Shown here: piece after piece, positions 37,249 through 47,669 of the stretch | Layout of the letters: each line of letters begins with the position of its first letter | Position numbering within the stretch: position 1 is the stretch's first letter | Assembly: GCA_949738465.1 (NCBI GenBank) | Contig: CATJBQ010000106.1 | Span: 1-50,591, forward strand | From: an uncultured Lachnospiraceae bacterium | Lineage (GTDB): Bacteria; Bacillota; Clostridia; Lachnospirales; Lachnospiraceae | Direction of reading: 5' to 3' | DNA length: 50,591 bases | Notes under the pieces: generated by a model | The model's input: the letters and a program-made list of their open reading frames with translations, nothing else | The model's database searches: none | Told to the model about the DNA's origin: nothing | Made by a program: the position numbers and the translations under genes

Positions 37249-37292
37249 TGGTAGTTCCTCCTTTTTATCATAATCACTCCAAATATAATATA

Positions 37293-37925
37293 TTATGCTT
37301 TGGAAGAAATTTCAATCCCCAATTGCTTCAGCCACTGATAAATCTCCGCCACCGGAAGCCCTACCACATTGTTGTAGTCTCCCCGGATTTCCCGGATCCA
37401 TACGGCTCCTCGGCCCTGAATTGCGTAAGCCCCCGCCTTATCCATGGGCTCGCCGCTCTCTACATAGGCGCGGATCTCCGCCTCGCTGATGGGAAACATC
37501 TCCACCTGGGTTTCCTGGCAGAACTGTCCCACCTCCCACCCCTCCCTGGCCACGTCGATCAGCGCCACGCCGGTATAGACCTGATGGGTCCGGCCGCTTA
37601 AAGAAGAAAGCATCTCCACCGCTTCCGCCTCACATTTTGGTTTTCCCAGAATTTTACCCTCAAAGGCCACCACCGTATCGGCTCCCAGCACCAGAAACTC
37701 CTTTGGCGCAGCCGTCTCCTTTTCTCCTGGCCATTCGCCCTTAGAAACGCGCTTTGCCACCTCCACAGCCTTGTGGAGAGCCAGCTCGCAGACCGCCTCC
37801 TGGGGCTGAACCTTTGTGATGATCTCCTCTCCCTGTGCCGGAAGCACCAGAAACTCCATTCCCACCTGCTTTAAAAGCTCCCGCCTTCTGGGGGAAGCCG
37901 AGGCAAGTATCAACTGTCTATACAT
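37293..37925 (-). CDS. maf: Maf-family nucleoside triphosphate pyrophosphatase
   Basis: A 210-residue enzyme. The N-terminal signature LILASASPRRRELLKQVG (residues 5-22) is diagnostic of Maf; the catalytic Asp is in VLGADTVVAFEGKILGKP near 80, and the later IQGRGAVWIREIRGDYNNVVGLP block is the second signature. Family members hydrolyse dTTP, UTP or modified nucleotides to monophosphates, preventing misincorporation. The gene starts inside the last codons of addA (8-bp overlap), so expression is coupled to DNA repair genes. Confidence 0.95.
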   Translation of the reverse strand: MYRQLILASASPRRRELLKQVGMEFLVLPAQGEEIITKVQPQEAVCELALHKAVEVAKRVSKGEWPGEKETAAPKEFLVLGADTVVAFEGKILGKPKCEAEAVEMLSSLSGRTHQVYTGVALIDVAREGWEVGQFCQETQVEMFPISEAEIRAYVESGEPMDKAGAYAIQGRGAVWIREIRGDYNNVVGLPVAEIYQWLKQLGIEISSKA

Positions 37926-40900
37926 ATATGATCTCCCTTAACCGGAAGGAATATAAGATCTTTTCCTTCACCTTCTTCTCTGTCACCCGCTCCATTGCCT
38001 CCTGATAAAGATCCATCTGTACCTGATACCGCCGGGCCAGCTCAGCGGCCGAGCGGACGGCATCCGTCTTGTAGTCCACAATCACCAGCTCCCCGTCTTC
38101 TTCAAAAAACGCGTCGATGATCCCCTGGATCACCACCAGCACGTCGCTGTCCGATTCCGGATACACCTCCCGGGCCGGCTTTCCCATCACAAAGGGCTTT
38201 TCCTTCTGAAGCTTCCCTTCTCTGGCCGCCCGCTGCATCCGGATGGCCAGGTCTGATTCAAAAAACTGCGCAAGCGCCGTGTAGGAAACCAGTTCATGCA
38301 GCCGTTCCTCCAAAAGCCCCTCCTCACGCATCCTGGCGATCTGTTCCTTCAAGGTAGCGCCTCCCCGGGAAAAATCAAAGCACTCCAGCACCCGGTGCAT
38401 GGCGGTTCCCCGAAGGGCCCCGGTATTTTCCTCCTGCTCCTGCCCCAGAAAGGCAGGCAGGTACTCCGCCGGCGGCTCCCGATACAGATATTCCGTATCC
38501 TGTTCCTCTAAGCGCAGCGAATCGATGGCCCTGTGTTTTAATTCCGACACGGAAAGCTTTGTCTTCAGACTCCGCTCGCCCTCGTAGGGATATACATAGG
38601 TCAGCTTCTCCTCCAGGCGCTCCATCTCCTCCCCGGGCACCTGCTCCAGGGCTTCCAGCAGAAATCCGCGGTTCCACTGCTCAAAGGTCTCCTCCGTCAG
38701 GGCCTCCTCTGTCAGCTCCCGGAGCGTTACCTGACGGATAGGATATCCCTTTTGTACCAGCACCGGCAGCACCCAGTCAAAATAGCTGACAGCCCCCATC
38801 CGTTCCAGGAAGCCCATATGCCCTTCCTCGTCCAGCGTCTGGTATTCGTATCCTGCCAGCTTCTCCGCCGCCTTTTTCAAGGTTCCGGTCAAGATCAGCT
38901 TCTCCTTCGCCCGGGTCAGGGCCACATACAGCACCCTAAGCTCCTCCCCGGCGTTCTCCATCTGGATCTGGCGGGCCAGGATCTGGCGCATCAGGGAGGG
39001 ATAGCGGACCCGGCGCTTGATGTCCACCGCGTCCAGCCCGATCCCGTACTCCGGATGCAGCACCATACGGCTGCGCACATCCTGCTGGTTCATCTGCCGC
39101 CCCATGCCGGCCAGGATCACCACCGCAAATTCCAGTCCCTTGCTCTTGTGAATGGTCATGATACGGACGGCGTCCTCCATGCTCTCGTCCACCGCCTCGC
39201 CAAAATCCACCTCATAGCGCTGCAGCTCATTGATATAGCGCACAAAATGATAGAGACCGTGATAGCTGCTGCTCTCGTAGGCAATGGCCTTCTCCACCAG
39301 CATCAGCAGGTTGGCCCGCCGTGCGCTCCCGCCCGGCAGCGCCGAGACATAATCCAGATACCCGGTCTTCTCCATTACATCGAACACCAGTTCATGTACT
39401 GGAGTGTCACTGATCCGCTCCCGGAAGGCGGTAAGCTGGCAAAGGAACGACGAGAGTTTCTCCGCCAGGGCCTCCTCCTGCGCCGTCCGCTTTTCCCGAT
39501 GCGGGGACGCATCCTCCCCCGCAGCATCCTCCCCCGGAAGTTCTCCTCTCCCCCAGGAAAATACCGCCTCAAAAAAGCTCTCCTTGGGGAAGGGAATCCG
39601 GATCCGTGCCAGCTCCTCCGCCGTCAGCCCTACAATGGGGGACGTAAGCACCGCCGCCATGGGGATATCCTGCCTGGGATTGTCCAAAAGCCGCAGATAA
39701 TGCAGCATAGTCTGTACCTCCATGGCGGAAAAATACCCGGTATCCGTAGCGGCCAGCGCCGGAATCCCATACTCCTTCAGCACCGAAAGCAGGGGGCCCC
39801 CATGGCGGCTTACCCCCCGCATCAGAATCACAATGTCCTGATACTTAATGGGTCTTAATTCCCCGCTTTCCCGGTCGGTGACCATCTGATCCCGCATCAG
39901 TTCCCTGATCTTTGCGGCAATCAGTGCCGGTTCCAGCTCCTCGGGATCCCCCTCCTCCCCCGAAAGCTCTCCCAGGTCTGCCACAAGAACCTCCGTGGCA
40001 AAGTGCTCCGGCGCAGAATCCGCAAAATCCATCCCGGCGTACAGCGCCGCCGCCTCATCGTATTCCACGTTTCCCAGATTTTTTGCCATAATAGCATAAA
40101 AAATGTCGTTGACCGTCCCAAGGACCTCCGGGCGGCTCCGGAAATTCCGGTGCAGGTCGATGCGCACTCCCGGCGCATCAGCCCCGCAGTCCGTGGAATA
40201 GGCCTGGAATTTTTCCATAAACAGCTCCGGCCTTGCCATACGGAAGCGGTAAATGCTCTGTTTCACATCCCCCACCATAAACCGGTTGTCCGCGCCGGAT
40301 ACCGCCGCAAGCAACACCTCCTGGACAGAATTGCTGTCCTGGTATTCATCGATCATGACCTCCCGAAACTGCTGCCTGAGCTGCAGCGCCGTCTCCGTGG
40401 GCTCCTTCGTCTCCTCATCCACCAGAATCGACAGCGCCAGGTGCTCCAGGTCAGAAAAATCCAGCATATTTTTCTCCCGCTTCTTCCGGGTAAAACGCTC
40501 TAAGAACTCCAGCGTCACGTCAAGGAGGCTTTCCACCACCGGGCGGCAGAAGGAAAGCCGGGCCGCCATCTCCTCCGGCTCTAAGAAAAAGAACTGCTCC
40601 ATCAGCTTCTTCCGGGAATCCTTCACCTTCTTGCGAAGCTCCTGCACCCGCAGCTTCTTTCCCTCGTCTCCCGCAAACTTCCGGGCCGCCGGAAGCCTGG
40701 CGAACTCCAGTTCGCCCAGTTTCCGGTACCATTCCACATAACCGCCGGCAGAAGAAAGCTCCCGCATCCGCTGTACCTCTTCTTCCAGCAGCGGCGTATA
40801 CATCCCGGGGCCGTCCGGCTCCTCCGAAAGGGCCAGGGCCGCCGTAAGCATCCGGCCCCAGTCCCTTACCACCTCCCGGACATAGTCCTCCAGCGCCCGA

Positions 40901-41538
40901 TACACCGGCTGATGGGCAAATTCCTCTAATGTCTCCGCCTCATAACATCTCCTGCAGCCGCTAAGCCACCGGGCCGGCCAGGGATCACTCATGGCGAAAT
41001 CATAAAGCTTTAGTACCGTCTCCTCCAGCGCCCGGTCGTTTTTTCCGGTGGACAGCGTCTCCGAAAGCCGGAAAAACGCCGGATCTTCCCCGGCATAGCA
41101 GTCCGTTAAAACCTCGGACAGCACATCCTGGCGCAGGAGCTTTAACTCTCCCTCCTCCCCCATGCGGAAGTCCGGCTCCAGCCCGATCTGATGAAAATAA
41201 TTGCGCACCACAAACAGGCAGAAGCTGTCAATGGTGGTAATCTGGGCATGGTACAGAAGGGTCTGCTGCTTCTGCAGATGAAGGTCCCCCGGCGTCTCTA
41301 AAAGCCGCCTCTCAATGGCGGCCCCGATCCGCTCCCGCATCTCCGCGGCCGCCGCCCGGGTGAAGGTTACGATCAGAAGCTGGTCGATATCCCAGGGAGG
41401 ATCTCCCTCCGTAATCAGGGATAAAATCCGCTCCACCAGCACGGCCGTCTTTCCGCTTCCTGCCGCCGCCGACACCAGCAGGTTTTTCCTGCGCAGATCA
41501 ATGACCTGCTGCTGTTCCCGGGTAAATGTCATCCCCAT
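37918..41538 (-). CDS. addA: Helicase-exonuclease AddAB, subunit AddA
   Basis: A 1206-residue UvrD-type helicase with a C-terminal RecB-type nuclease. Walker A is VSAAAGSGKTAVLVERIL near residue 25, motif II is VMIDEYQDSN near 385, helicase motif IV-VI blocks include TIHKSKGLEFAVVILAG and LRVLYVALTRAKEKL, and the nuclease motif is ELVIVDYKTDAV near 1155. With AddB it resects double-strand breaks for RecA. The start is ATG 41538, about 7 bases after GGAGGAG; it overlaps addB by 41 bp. Confidence 0.97.
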   Translation of the reverse strand: MGMTFTREQQQVIDLRRKNLLVSAAAGSGKTAVLVERILSLITEGDPPWDIDQLLIVTFTRAAAAEMRERIGAAIERRLLETPGDLHLQKQQTLLYHAQITTIDSFCLFVVRNYFHQIGLEPDFRMGEEGELKLLRQDVLSEVLTDCYAGEDPAFFRLSETLSTGKNDRALEETVLKLYDFAMSDPWPARWLSGCRRCYEAETLEEFAHQPVYRALEDYVREVVRDWGRMLTAALALSEEPDGPGMYTPLLEEEVQRMRELSSAGGYVEWYRKLGELEFARLPAARKFAGDEGKKLRVQELRKKVKDSRKKLMEQFFFLEPEEMAARLSFCRPVVESLLDVTLEFLERFTRKKREKNMLDFSDLEHLALSILVDEETKEPTETALQLRQQFREVMIDEYQDSNSVQEVLLAAVSGADNRFMVGDVKQSIYRFRMARPELFMEKFQAYSTDCGADAPGVRIDLHRNFRSRPEVLGTVNDIFYAIMAKNLGNVEYDEAAALYAGMDFADSAPEHFATEVLVADLGELSGEEGDPEELEPALIAAKIRELMRDQMVTDRESGELRPIKYQDIVILMRGVSRHGGPLLSVLKEYGIPALAATDTGYFSAMEVQTMLHYLRLLDNPRQDIPMAAVLTSPIVGLTAEELARIRIPFPKESFFEAVFSWGRGELPGEDAAGEDASPHREKRTAQEEALAEKLSSFLCQLTAFRERISDTPVHELVFDVMEKTGYLDYVSALPGGSARRANLLMLVEKAIAYESSSYHGLYHFVRYINELQRYEVDFGEAVDESMEDAVRIMTIHKSKGLEFAVVILAGMGRQMNQQDVRSRMVLHPEYGIGLDAVDIKRRVRYPSLMRQILARQIQMENAGEELRVLYVALTRAKEKLILTGTLKKAAEKLAGYEYQTLDEEGHMGFLERMGAVSYFDWVLPVLVQKGYPIRQVTLRELTEEALTEETFEQWNRGFLLEALEQVPGEEMERLEEKLTYVYPYEGERSLKTKLSVSELKHRAIDSLRLEEQDTEYLYREPPAEYLPAFLGQEQEENTGALRGTAMHRVLECFDFSRGGATLKEQIARMREEGLLEERLHELVSYTALAQFFESDLAIRMQRAAREGKLQKEKPFVMGKPAREVYPESDSDVLVVIQGIIDAFFEEDGELVIVDYKTDAVRSAAELARRYQVQMDLYQEAMERVTEKKVKEKILYSFRLREIIYV

Positions 41539-44500
41539 GGGCAATCTCCTCCTTCATCTTTTCCAGGATCCGCTCCCGGTCCTTTTCCTGCCCCAGCTTC
41601 CGGTAAGCGTATCCTTCCACGCCGGGATCAAAGCCGCAGATCCCATGGTAGGGACAGTAATCACAGGCGCATTTTTCCTTCAGTACATAGGGGGAAACCG
41701 CAATATTTCCCTGATAAATCTCCCTTCCCAGACTCTTGATCTTCTGGCTGGCAAACTGGGAAAGGAGCGTCATCTCCTCCTGGCTCAGCTTCTGGGAGCT
41801 CTTACTGACGCTGCCGTCGCTCTCACCCGTCCCGGCTCCTTTGAGCTTCAATTCCTCATAAATTTTTTCCCGGATCTCAGCCTCCGCCATCGGAGTGCGC
41901 ACCTCGATCACCGGGTCGTCCATGTGGTAATAGTACATCCCGGCGGGCACAATCTCCTGCCGGGGATAGGTGGACCTTAGAATCTCCGACGCCGCGTTTA
42001 AGTATACCACAAGCTGAAGCTGCAGTCCGTGGTAGAGGGACACCAGCTCAAACTGCTGGTTTCCCGACTTGTAGTCGATGACCTTCACATAGATCCGCTC
42101 CCCCTGCTCCCTGACGTCCATGCGGTCGATGCGCCCCCGCAGCCGGAGCCGTTCTTCCTGGGTCAGGTTAAAATTCACGGCCGATAGATTGTCCACAAAA
42201 TCAAAGGAAACCTCGTAGCCCTCCGGATGGAAGCTGCTGTCCGCGATCTGCGCGCCAAGCGTCTCCACCGTCCGCAGTAAAATCCGCGTCATCCGCTTGA
42301 CGCTGTAAGCCGTCCTGGCATCCTGGAAGATGAGATACCCCACCTTCTGCACCGTCTCTGCCATGGCTTCCTCCACCAGGCGCTCCTGCACTTCCTCTGG
42401 CACATCCATCCAGCGGTATCCGGCTTCCTCCATTTTTCCCGCATACAGCTCCAGGGCTTCATGAAAGATGCTTCCCATGTCCACCGGGGCAAATTCCCCC
42501 AGCTCCCGCTCCTTCACCCCGATGCCATAGGCAATAAAATGGGCATAGGCGCAGGCGGCCTGCTGCTCTAAGCGGGTAACGCTGCTAAGCAGGGCCTTCC
42601 CGTAAAGCTCCCTGGTAGCCTCGCGGCTTAACCACTGCTGCCGGTACCGGTAAAAGGCCGCCGAAAGCAGCGCTTCCACACCGCTTCGATACTCCGGGCG
42701 GCTCCGGTACCATTTCAACAGCGCCAGAAAGCCCGGCGCAAAGCTTCCCTTCCTGGCCTGGGAAAATCCCTCCACCAGGAGACGCTTCCCGCTCTCCTTT
42801 GTGGCGGGCCGCATCCACTCCGACGGCGTATACAGGCCTGTGGGGACAAGATGGGGAAACAGGCTTCCCACCACCCCGGTCAGATAGGACCGCCGGATCT
42901 CCTTCCCCTCCCCGTTGGTTCTGCCCCAGGTCAGATACAGCTTCCGGGAGGGCTTGGTCAGACCAAGGTAGAGATAAAATTTCTGGATAAAGGACTGCTC
43001 CCTGGCCCCCGGCGCCAGCTCCAGCCCCCGCTTTTCCAGGACGCTGCGCTCCTGCTCCGACAGAAGCCCTCCCTGCTTCTCCACCCGGGGGATCAGGCCG
43101 TCGTTGACCCCCACCAGAAAAAGGACCTTGATCTCCGGCAGGCGGGTACGGATGGTATCCCCGATCAGCACCGAGTCGTAGCCCGGCGGGATGATCCCCA
43201 CCGCCGACGCGGCAAAACCGGCCTCCAGCATCTGGCGGTAGCTTCGAAGGTCCATGGTTTCTCTGGGCAGCAGCATCACCAGCTTGTCCAGAAGCTCCAG
43301 CACCAGGCGATAGATCTGCTCATACTCCCGGGCTAAGGCCAGCTCCTGCCGTTCCTCCAGAACCATCCGCCGCTCCTCCAACTGCCGGAAAGCCTGGATT
43401 TTTACCAGGAACTGATACAGAGCCCGGGTCTTTTCCTCCACGGTGGCGTCCGCCCTCTTAAGGTCCTTACTCCCCTCCATAAAAGGCTCCGCCACCTTTT
43501 TGCGTACCGCATTGACTGTCTCAAGCTCCTCCATCCCCGATACGCCGGCCAGGCGCACCCAGTTTTCCTGCCATCGCTTCCAGCCCCGGATCCGGTTTGC
43601 CAAAAGATAATTTTCCAGAAGATCCTGCTCCTCCAGGGAAATTCCGCCAAACCCACAGCGCAGATACGCCATGACGCGCTCCGGTGCGAAGTCGCTTTCC
43701 AAAAGCTCCAGCATGGCCCGGATCATCTCGGTAAAGGCATGGTACGAGACATTGCGCTTCTGGTCCAGAAAATAGGGAATCTCATAATCTCCGAAGATCT
43801 GGGGCACATAATTGCCGTACATCTGCACATCGCCGCAGACAATGGCCAGATCCTTATAGCGGTACCCCTCCTCCTGCACCAGACGCCGGATCTCGGAGGC
43901 AACGAACATCAGTTCTTCCCTTGGGCCCGGAAGCTGGTAGAGGGCGATATCCTCCCCCTCCTGTGGATAGGGCTTCGGATGGCTCCGGAACAGGTTCTGC
44001 TCCAGCCACTCCATCTGCTTCGATCCGCCGAACCGGCTCTTTTCCCCATGGGAAAGGCGCACCGGATCCCCGATGGAAACCCCTTCCTCCGCGGCTATCC
44101 GGCTTAAGGTGCGGATGGTTTTCTTGCTGAGATAGAACAGATCCTGCATCCCTTCGTCCAGATAGGGATCCTCCCGCCCGTCTAAGGTAACCGCCACATA
44201 AATATCCTTCACGTAATGCATCAGGGTCTTCAGCACTTCATACTGCACCGGCGTGAACCCGGTAAAGCCGTCCAGCACCAGCACACTCCCCTTAAGAAGG
44301 CTGGAATTTTCCGCCTCCCGGCACAGCACCTCCAGAACCTCCTCCGCCGTAATGTAGCTGCCCTTTAAAAATTCCTGCATGCCCTCATACATCACCGCCA
44401 GATCCTTCAGACGGTACCGGAGAGGCGCGCTTAAATCCTCATCCTCCGCAAGCTCCACAAGCTGCTCCGGGCCGATGCGGTACTGGGCCAGCTCCGAGAG

Positions 44501-44875
44501 CACCGACTTCACCTCATTGATGTAGCCGGATTTTCGGATGCTGCCCTTTAAGATGCCAAGACGGCCCTCCTGCTCCTGGGCCACCCTCCGGAGCACCAGA
44601 TTTTTCCCGGTCTCCTCCAATACCTGCATCCGCACCAGCCCCAGCTCATCGAAAACGCGGTAGGCCAGCCGGGCAAAGCTCACCACGTCGATGTTCATGA
44701 TCCCGTGGTTCTTCTGCCGCTGCACCAGCTCCCGCTGGGTCTGCATGGTAAACTGCTCCGGCACCACAAAGAAAAATATCTGTTCCGGCGCCGCCTGGGT
44801 CTCTTTTAAAATCATGTCGTACAGGTAATGGGACTTCCCGCTTCCGGAGCTTCCCAGAACAAAATGCAATGCCAT
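41498..44875 (-). CDS. addB: Helicase-exonuclease AddAB, subunit AddB
   Basis: A 1125-residue partner of AddA. The N-terminal LGSSGSGKSHYLY (residues 7-19) is the family's degenerate Walker A. The C-terminal RecB-like nuclease has the motif VKVIDYKSGNQQF near 940. A C-terminal cysteine group (CACDYCPYHGICGFD near 1080) with an earlier Cys ligand (QAACAYAHF near 790) forms the Fe-S staple typical of AddB. It is first in the addB-addA-maf operon and begins just before pepF ends upstream, 51 bp apart. Confidence 0.97.
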   Translation of the reverse strand: MALHFVLGSSGSGKSHYLYDMILKETQAAPEQIFFFVVPEQFTMQTQRELVQRQKNHGIMNIDVVSFARLAYRVFDELGLVRMQVLEETGKNLVLRRVAQEQEGRLGILKGSIRKSGYINEVKSVLSELAQYRIGPEQLVELAEDEDLSAPLRYRLKDLAVMYEGMQEFLKGSYITAEEVLEVLCREAENSSLLKGSVLVLDGFTGFTPVQYEVLKTLMHYVKDIYVAVTLDGREDPYLDEGMQDLFYLSKKTIRTLSRIAAEEGVSIGDPVRLSHGEKSRFGGSKQMEWLEQNLFRSHPKPYPQEGEDIALYQLPGPREELMFVASEIRRLVQEEGYRYKDLAIVCGDVQMYGNYVPQIFGDYEIPYFLDQKRNVSYHAFTEMIRAMLELLESDFAPERVMAYLRCGFGGISLEEQDLLENYLLANRIRGWKRWQENWVRLAGVSGMEELETVNAVRKKVAEPFMEGSKDLKRADATVEEKTRALYQFLVKIQAFRQLEERRMVLEERQELALAREYEQIYRLVLELLDKLVMLLPRETMDLRSYRQMLEAGFAASAVGIIPPGYDSVLIGDTIRTRLPEIKVLFLVGVNDGLIPRVEKQGGLLSEQERSVLEKRGLELAPGAREQSFIQKFYLYLGLTKPSRKLYLTWGRTNGEGKEIRRSYLTGVVGSLFPHLVPTGLYTPSEWMRPATKESGKRLLVEGFSQARKGSFAPGFLALLKWYRSRPEYRSGVEALLSAAFYRYRQQWLSREATRELYGKALLSSVTRLEQQAACAYAHFIAYGIGVKERELGEFAPVDMGSIFHEALELYAGKMEEAGYRWMDVPEEVQERLVEEAMAETVQKVGYLIFQDARTAYSVKRMTRILLRTVETLGAQIADSSFHPEGYEVSFDFVDNLSAVNFNLTQEERLRLRGRIDRMDVREQGERIYVKVIDYKSGNQQFELVSLYHGLQLQLVVYLNAASEILRSTYPRQEIVPAGMYYYHMDDPVIEVRTPMAEAEIREKIYEELKLKGAGTGESDGSVSKSSQKLSQEEMTLLSQFASQKIKSLGREIYQGNIAVSPYVLKEKCACDYCPYHGICGFDPGVEGYAYRKLGQEKDRERILEKMKEEIAHGDDIYPGTAAGH

Positions 44876-44926
44876 ACTGCCTCCGCCCTCCCGCTCGCTG
44901 CTTTTCTGTTACAACTTTCAGTTAGT

Positions 44927-46723
44927 CTAAACTAATTCCTCCATCTCATCCAGCAACTCCCCGAACAGCTCCAGCGCTGCCTGGATGGGCTTCTTTGTGG
45001 CCATATCCACACCGGCGATCTTCAGAAGCTCCACCGGGGATTTGGTGCAGCCACCGGAGAGAAATCTTAAGTAATCCTCCACCGCCGGGCGTCCCTCTTT
45101 CAGAATCCGCCGGGCAATGGCCACCGCCGCCGAAAAACCGGTGGCATACTGATACACATAGAAATTATAATAAAAATGGGGAATCCGGCACCATTCCCAG
45201 CCGATCTCCTCATCCGAGACGATATCCGGGCCATAATATTTGCAATTCAGGTCATAATACACCTTCCTGAGCGCGTCCGCCGTCAGGCTCTCCCCCGCTT
45301 CCGCCATGGCGTTGGTGGTCTTCTCATACTCCGCGAACATGGTCTGGCGGTATACGGTACTCTTGAAGCTGTCCAGAAAATGATTGATCAGATATGCCCG
45401 CTCCTTCTTGTCGCTGGTCCGGTCCAGCAGGTATTCCATCAGCAGCACCTCGTTGCAGGTGGAGGCCACCTCCGCCACAAAGATCCGGTATCTGGCATAA
45501 ATATAGGGCTGGGCCTCATTGGACAGATAAGAATGCATGGCATGTCCCATCTCATGGGCCAGGGTAAACATATCATCCAGCTTCTGGTCATAATTCAGCA
45601 GCACAAAGGGATGGGTTCCATAAACGCCCGCCGCGTACGCCCCGCTGCGTTTCCCCTCGTTCTCATACACGTCAATCCAGCGGCTCTCAAAAGCCTCCTT
45701 CACAATTTCCACATACCGCTCCCCTAAGGGCTCCAATGCCAGAAGTACGGTCTCCTTCGCTTCCGCAAAAGGAATTTTGCGGTCCGCGTCCGCCACCATG
45801 GGCACGTAAATGTCGTACATATGGAGCTCCTCTAGCCCCAGGCATTTCTTCCGCAGACCCACATAGCGGTGCAGCTTATCCAGGTTGTCCTGGACGGTTT
45901 CCAAAAGGTTCTGATACACCGCCGGCGAAACGTTGTTTTCATCCACCGCCGCCTCCAGGGTGGAGCCGTATTTTCTTGCCTTTGCCAAAAACATCTGCTG
46001 CTTCACCTGGCCGCTGTAGGCGGCCGCCAATGTATTTTCAAAGCCGCGGTAGGTATGATAGAGCTTTTCAAAGGCTTCCTTACGCACCCGCCGGTCGGTG
46101 CTGCACTCCATGGAGATAAAACGCCCGGAGGTGATCCGCACCTGGTCTCCGTTTTCGTCCGTGATTTCCGGGAACTTCAAATCCGCGTTGTTGAACATGG
46201 AAAATACGTTGCCGGGGGTGTTCTGCATCTCCCCGGTGGCCGCCACCAGCTCCTCCAGCTCCGCCGAAAGGCGATGCTTTCTGGTGCGCAGAATCTCCTG
46301 GATCTGAAGCTCATAGAGGGCCAGGCCCGGCTCCTTTGTAAAATACGCTTTCAGTGTTTCTTCGCTCATGGCAAGAATCGCCGGCTCCAGAAAAGCCAGC
46401 CGTTCGGAGATCTCCACCGCAAGGGACGTCACCTTCTGCATCTTTGCCTGATTCTCCATATTCTGGGTATCCACGTCGCTGGCCCGGGAGGCATAGCCGT
46501 GGGTGAAGCTTAAAAGCTCCTCACACTGCGCGGTTAACGCAAGAACCGAAAGCAGATTGGCGGCACTGTCCGTCATGGTAGCTTTCAGGCTCTCCGCCTG
46601 CTGCGACAACTGTCTCGCCTTCTTCAAATCCTCCTCCCAGGCTGCAGGATCCGCATACATATCCTCGATCGCCCAGGTATCCTCACGCTTCACTTCACTT
46701 CTTTTTGGTAATTCCTTTGTCAT
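44927..46723 (-). CDS. pepF: Oligoendopeptidase F
   Basis: A 598-residue cytoplasmic zinc peptidase of the M3B family. The metal-binding motif is HEMGH at residues 390-394 (in TLAHEMGHAMHSYLS), with the third ligand Glu in a helix about 25 residues later (FVAEVASTCNEVLLMEYLL). The N-terminal 110 residues are the helical oligopeptidase_F region. It cleaves peptides of about 6-18 residues. Length is normal (about 600). A good AAGGAAGG site precedes the ATG. It stands between the DMT transporter gene and addB. Confidence 0.97.
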   Translation of the reverse strand: MTKELPKRSEVKREDTWAIEDMYADPAAWEEDLKKARQLSQQAESLKATMTDSAANLLSVLALTAQCEELLSFTHGYASRASDVDTQNMENQAKMQKVTSLAVEISERLAFLEPAILAMSEETLKAYFTKEPGLALYELQIQEILRTRKHRLSAELEELVAATGEMQNTPGNVFSMFNNADLKFPEITDENGDQVRITSGRFISMECSTDRRVRKEAFEKLYHTYRGFENTLAAAYSGQVKQQMFLAKARKYGSTLEAAVDENNVSPAVYQNLLETVQDNLDKLHRYVGLRKKCLGLEELHMYDIYVPMVADADRKIPFAEAKETVLLALEPLGERYVEIVKEAFESRWIDVYENEGKRSGAYAAGVYGTHPFVLLNYDQKLDDMFTLAHEMGHAMHSYLSNEAQPYIYARYRIFVAEVASTCNEVLLMEYLLDRTSDKKERAYLINHFLDSFKSTVYRQTMFAEYEKTTNAMAEAGESLTADALRKVYYDLNCKYYGPDIVSDEEIGWEWCRIPHFYYNFYVYQYATGFSAAVAIARRILKEGRPAVEDYLRFLSGGCTKSPVELLKIAGVDMATKKPIQAALELFGELLDEMEELV

Positions 46724-46772
46724 TGCTGTTTCCTTCCTTTCTTAGTTAAGCTACAGGTTAAGCTGCAAGCTG

Positions 46773-47657
46773 CTACAATGTCCCGCTTTTTTTATTTTTA
46801 AACTTCCATTCGGATAAAACTGCCGCCCCGATCACCAGGACGCCGCCTGCCACAAACTGCAGACTGATGTGCTCGTGGAGCACAACAATGGACATCGCCG
46901 TGGCAAACACGCTCTCAAAGGACAGCAGGATACCGCTGGTGGTGGTGCTTACCCGCTTCTGTCCATACAGACACAGCAGGTAGGGAATGATGGTGGCGCA
47001 GACCGCCAGGTACAAGATACTCTTTCCCTGTTCCAGGGAAAGGGGCGCCGGCGCGCCGTCCGCCACCAGGCTTAAAATAATCGAGAGCACCGCCGTCGTC
47101 ATAATCTGCACAATATTCAGAAGGGGGCCGTCATACTCCCTGGCATACTTTGCGCTTAAGACGATGTGAAATGCATAGCACACCGCGCAAAGTCCCATCA
47201 GCACATCCCCCCCATTCAGACCGTCCATGGAGCCCGCCAGGATCAGCGCAACCCCGGCCATGCACAGAAGCGCCGCCCCGATCTCCTGCCCCTTAGGCAG
47301 CTTGCGCCGGATCAGAAAATACACCAGCGGCAGGATGATGATATAACCGGCTACAATAAAAGATGCCTTCGAGGGGCTGGTTTGCCCCAGCCCCAGGGTA
47401 TAGGTCAGAAATTCCAGAAACAGGGCGATCCCCATGAAGATCCCGCCCCGCAAAAGCCCCAGGTTCATTTTTTTCAATCGTCCCGCAAAAATCACCATCA
47501 GTATCACTCCGGCGGCTGTAAAGCGCACCGCCAGAAGATAGTAGGGGGAAATGCTGTAAAGCGCCTGCTTGACAAACAGATACCCCGTCGCCCAGAACAG
47601 CGCGGAAACCAAAAGCGCCGCCGCCCCCGCTGCCTGGGAATTCCATTTTTCTCTCAT
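46773..47657 (-). CDS. DMT-superfamily transporter (EamA type)
   Basis: A 294-residue membrane protein of ten predicted helices in two EamA repeats of about 140 residues. Repeat one begins ALLVSALFWATGYLFVKQAL; repeat two has GLCAVCYAFHIVLSAKYA and ends ISLQFVAGGVLVIGAAVL. Substrate cannot be predicted; family members export amino acids, nucleotides or other metabolites. The ATG lies 12 bp after the lgt stop with GAAGGAGAAGG before it, so both are probably on one transcript. Confidence 0.92.
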   Translation of the reverse strand: MREKWNSQAAGAAALLVSALFWATGYLFVKQALYSISPYYLLAVRFTAAGVILMVIFAGRLKKMNLGLLRGGIFMGIALFLEFLTYTLGLGQTSPSKASFIVAGYIIILPLVYFLIRRKLPKGQEIGAALLCMAGVALILAGSMDGLNGGDVLMGLCAVCYAFHIVLSAKYAREYDGPLLNIVQIMTTAVLSIILSLVADGAPAPLSLEQGKSILYLAVCATIIPYLLCLYGQKRVSTTTSGILLSFESVFATAMSIVVLHEHISLQFVAGGVLVIGAAVLSEWKFKNKKSGTL

Positions 47658-47669
47658 ATTCCTTCTCCT

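Noticed and set aside
38752-39858. 368-codon plus-strand open frame inside addA
   Set aside because: Antisense to a region with clear helicase motifs; composition is that of a shadow frame. The same applies to 24245-25396 and 35829-36887.
41498-41538. 41-bp overlap of addB and addA as a possible frameshift or annotation error
   Set aside because: Both proteins have complete motifs at the overlap (AddA Walker A follows soon after the start; AddB Fe-S cysteines lie before the stop), and such overlaps are common in coupled operons.
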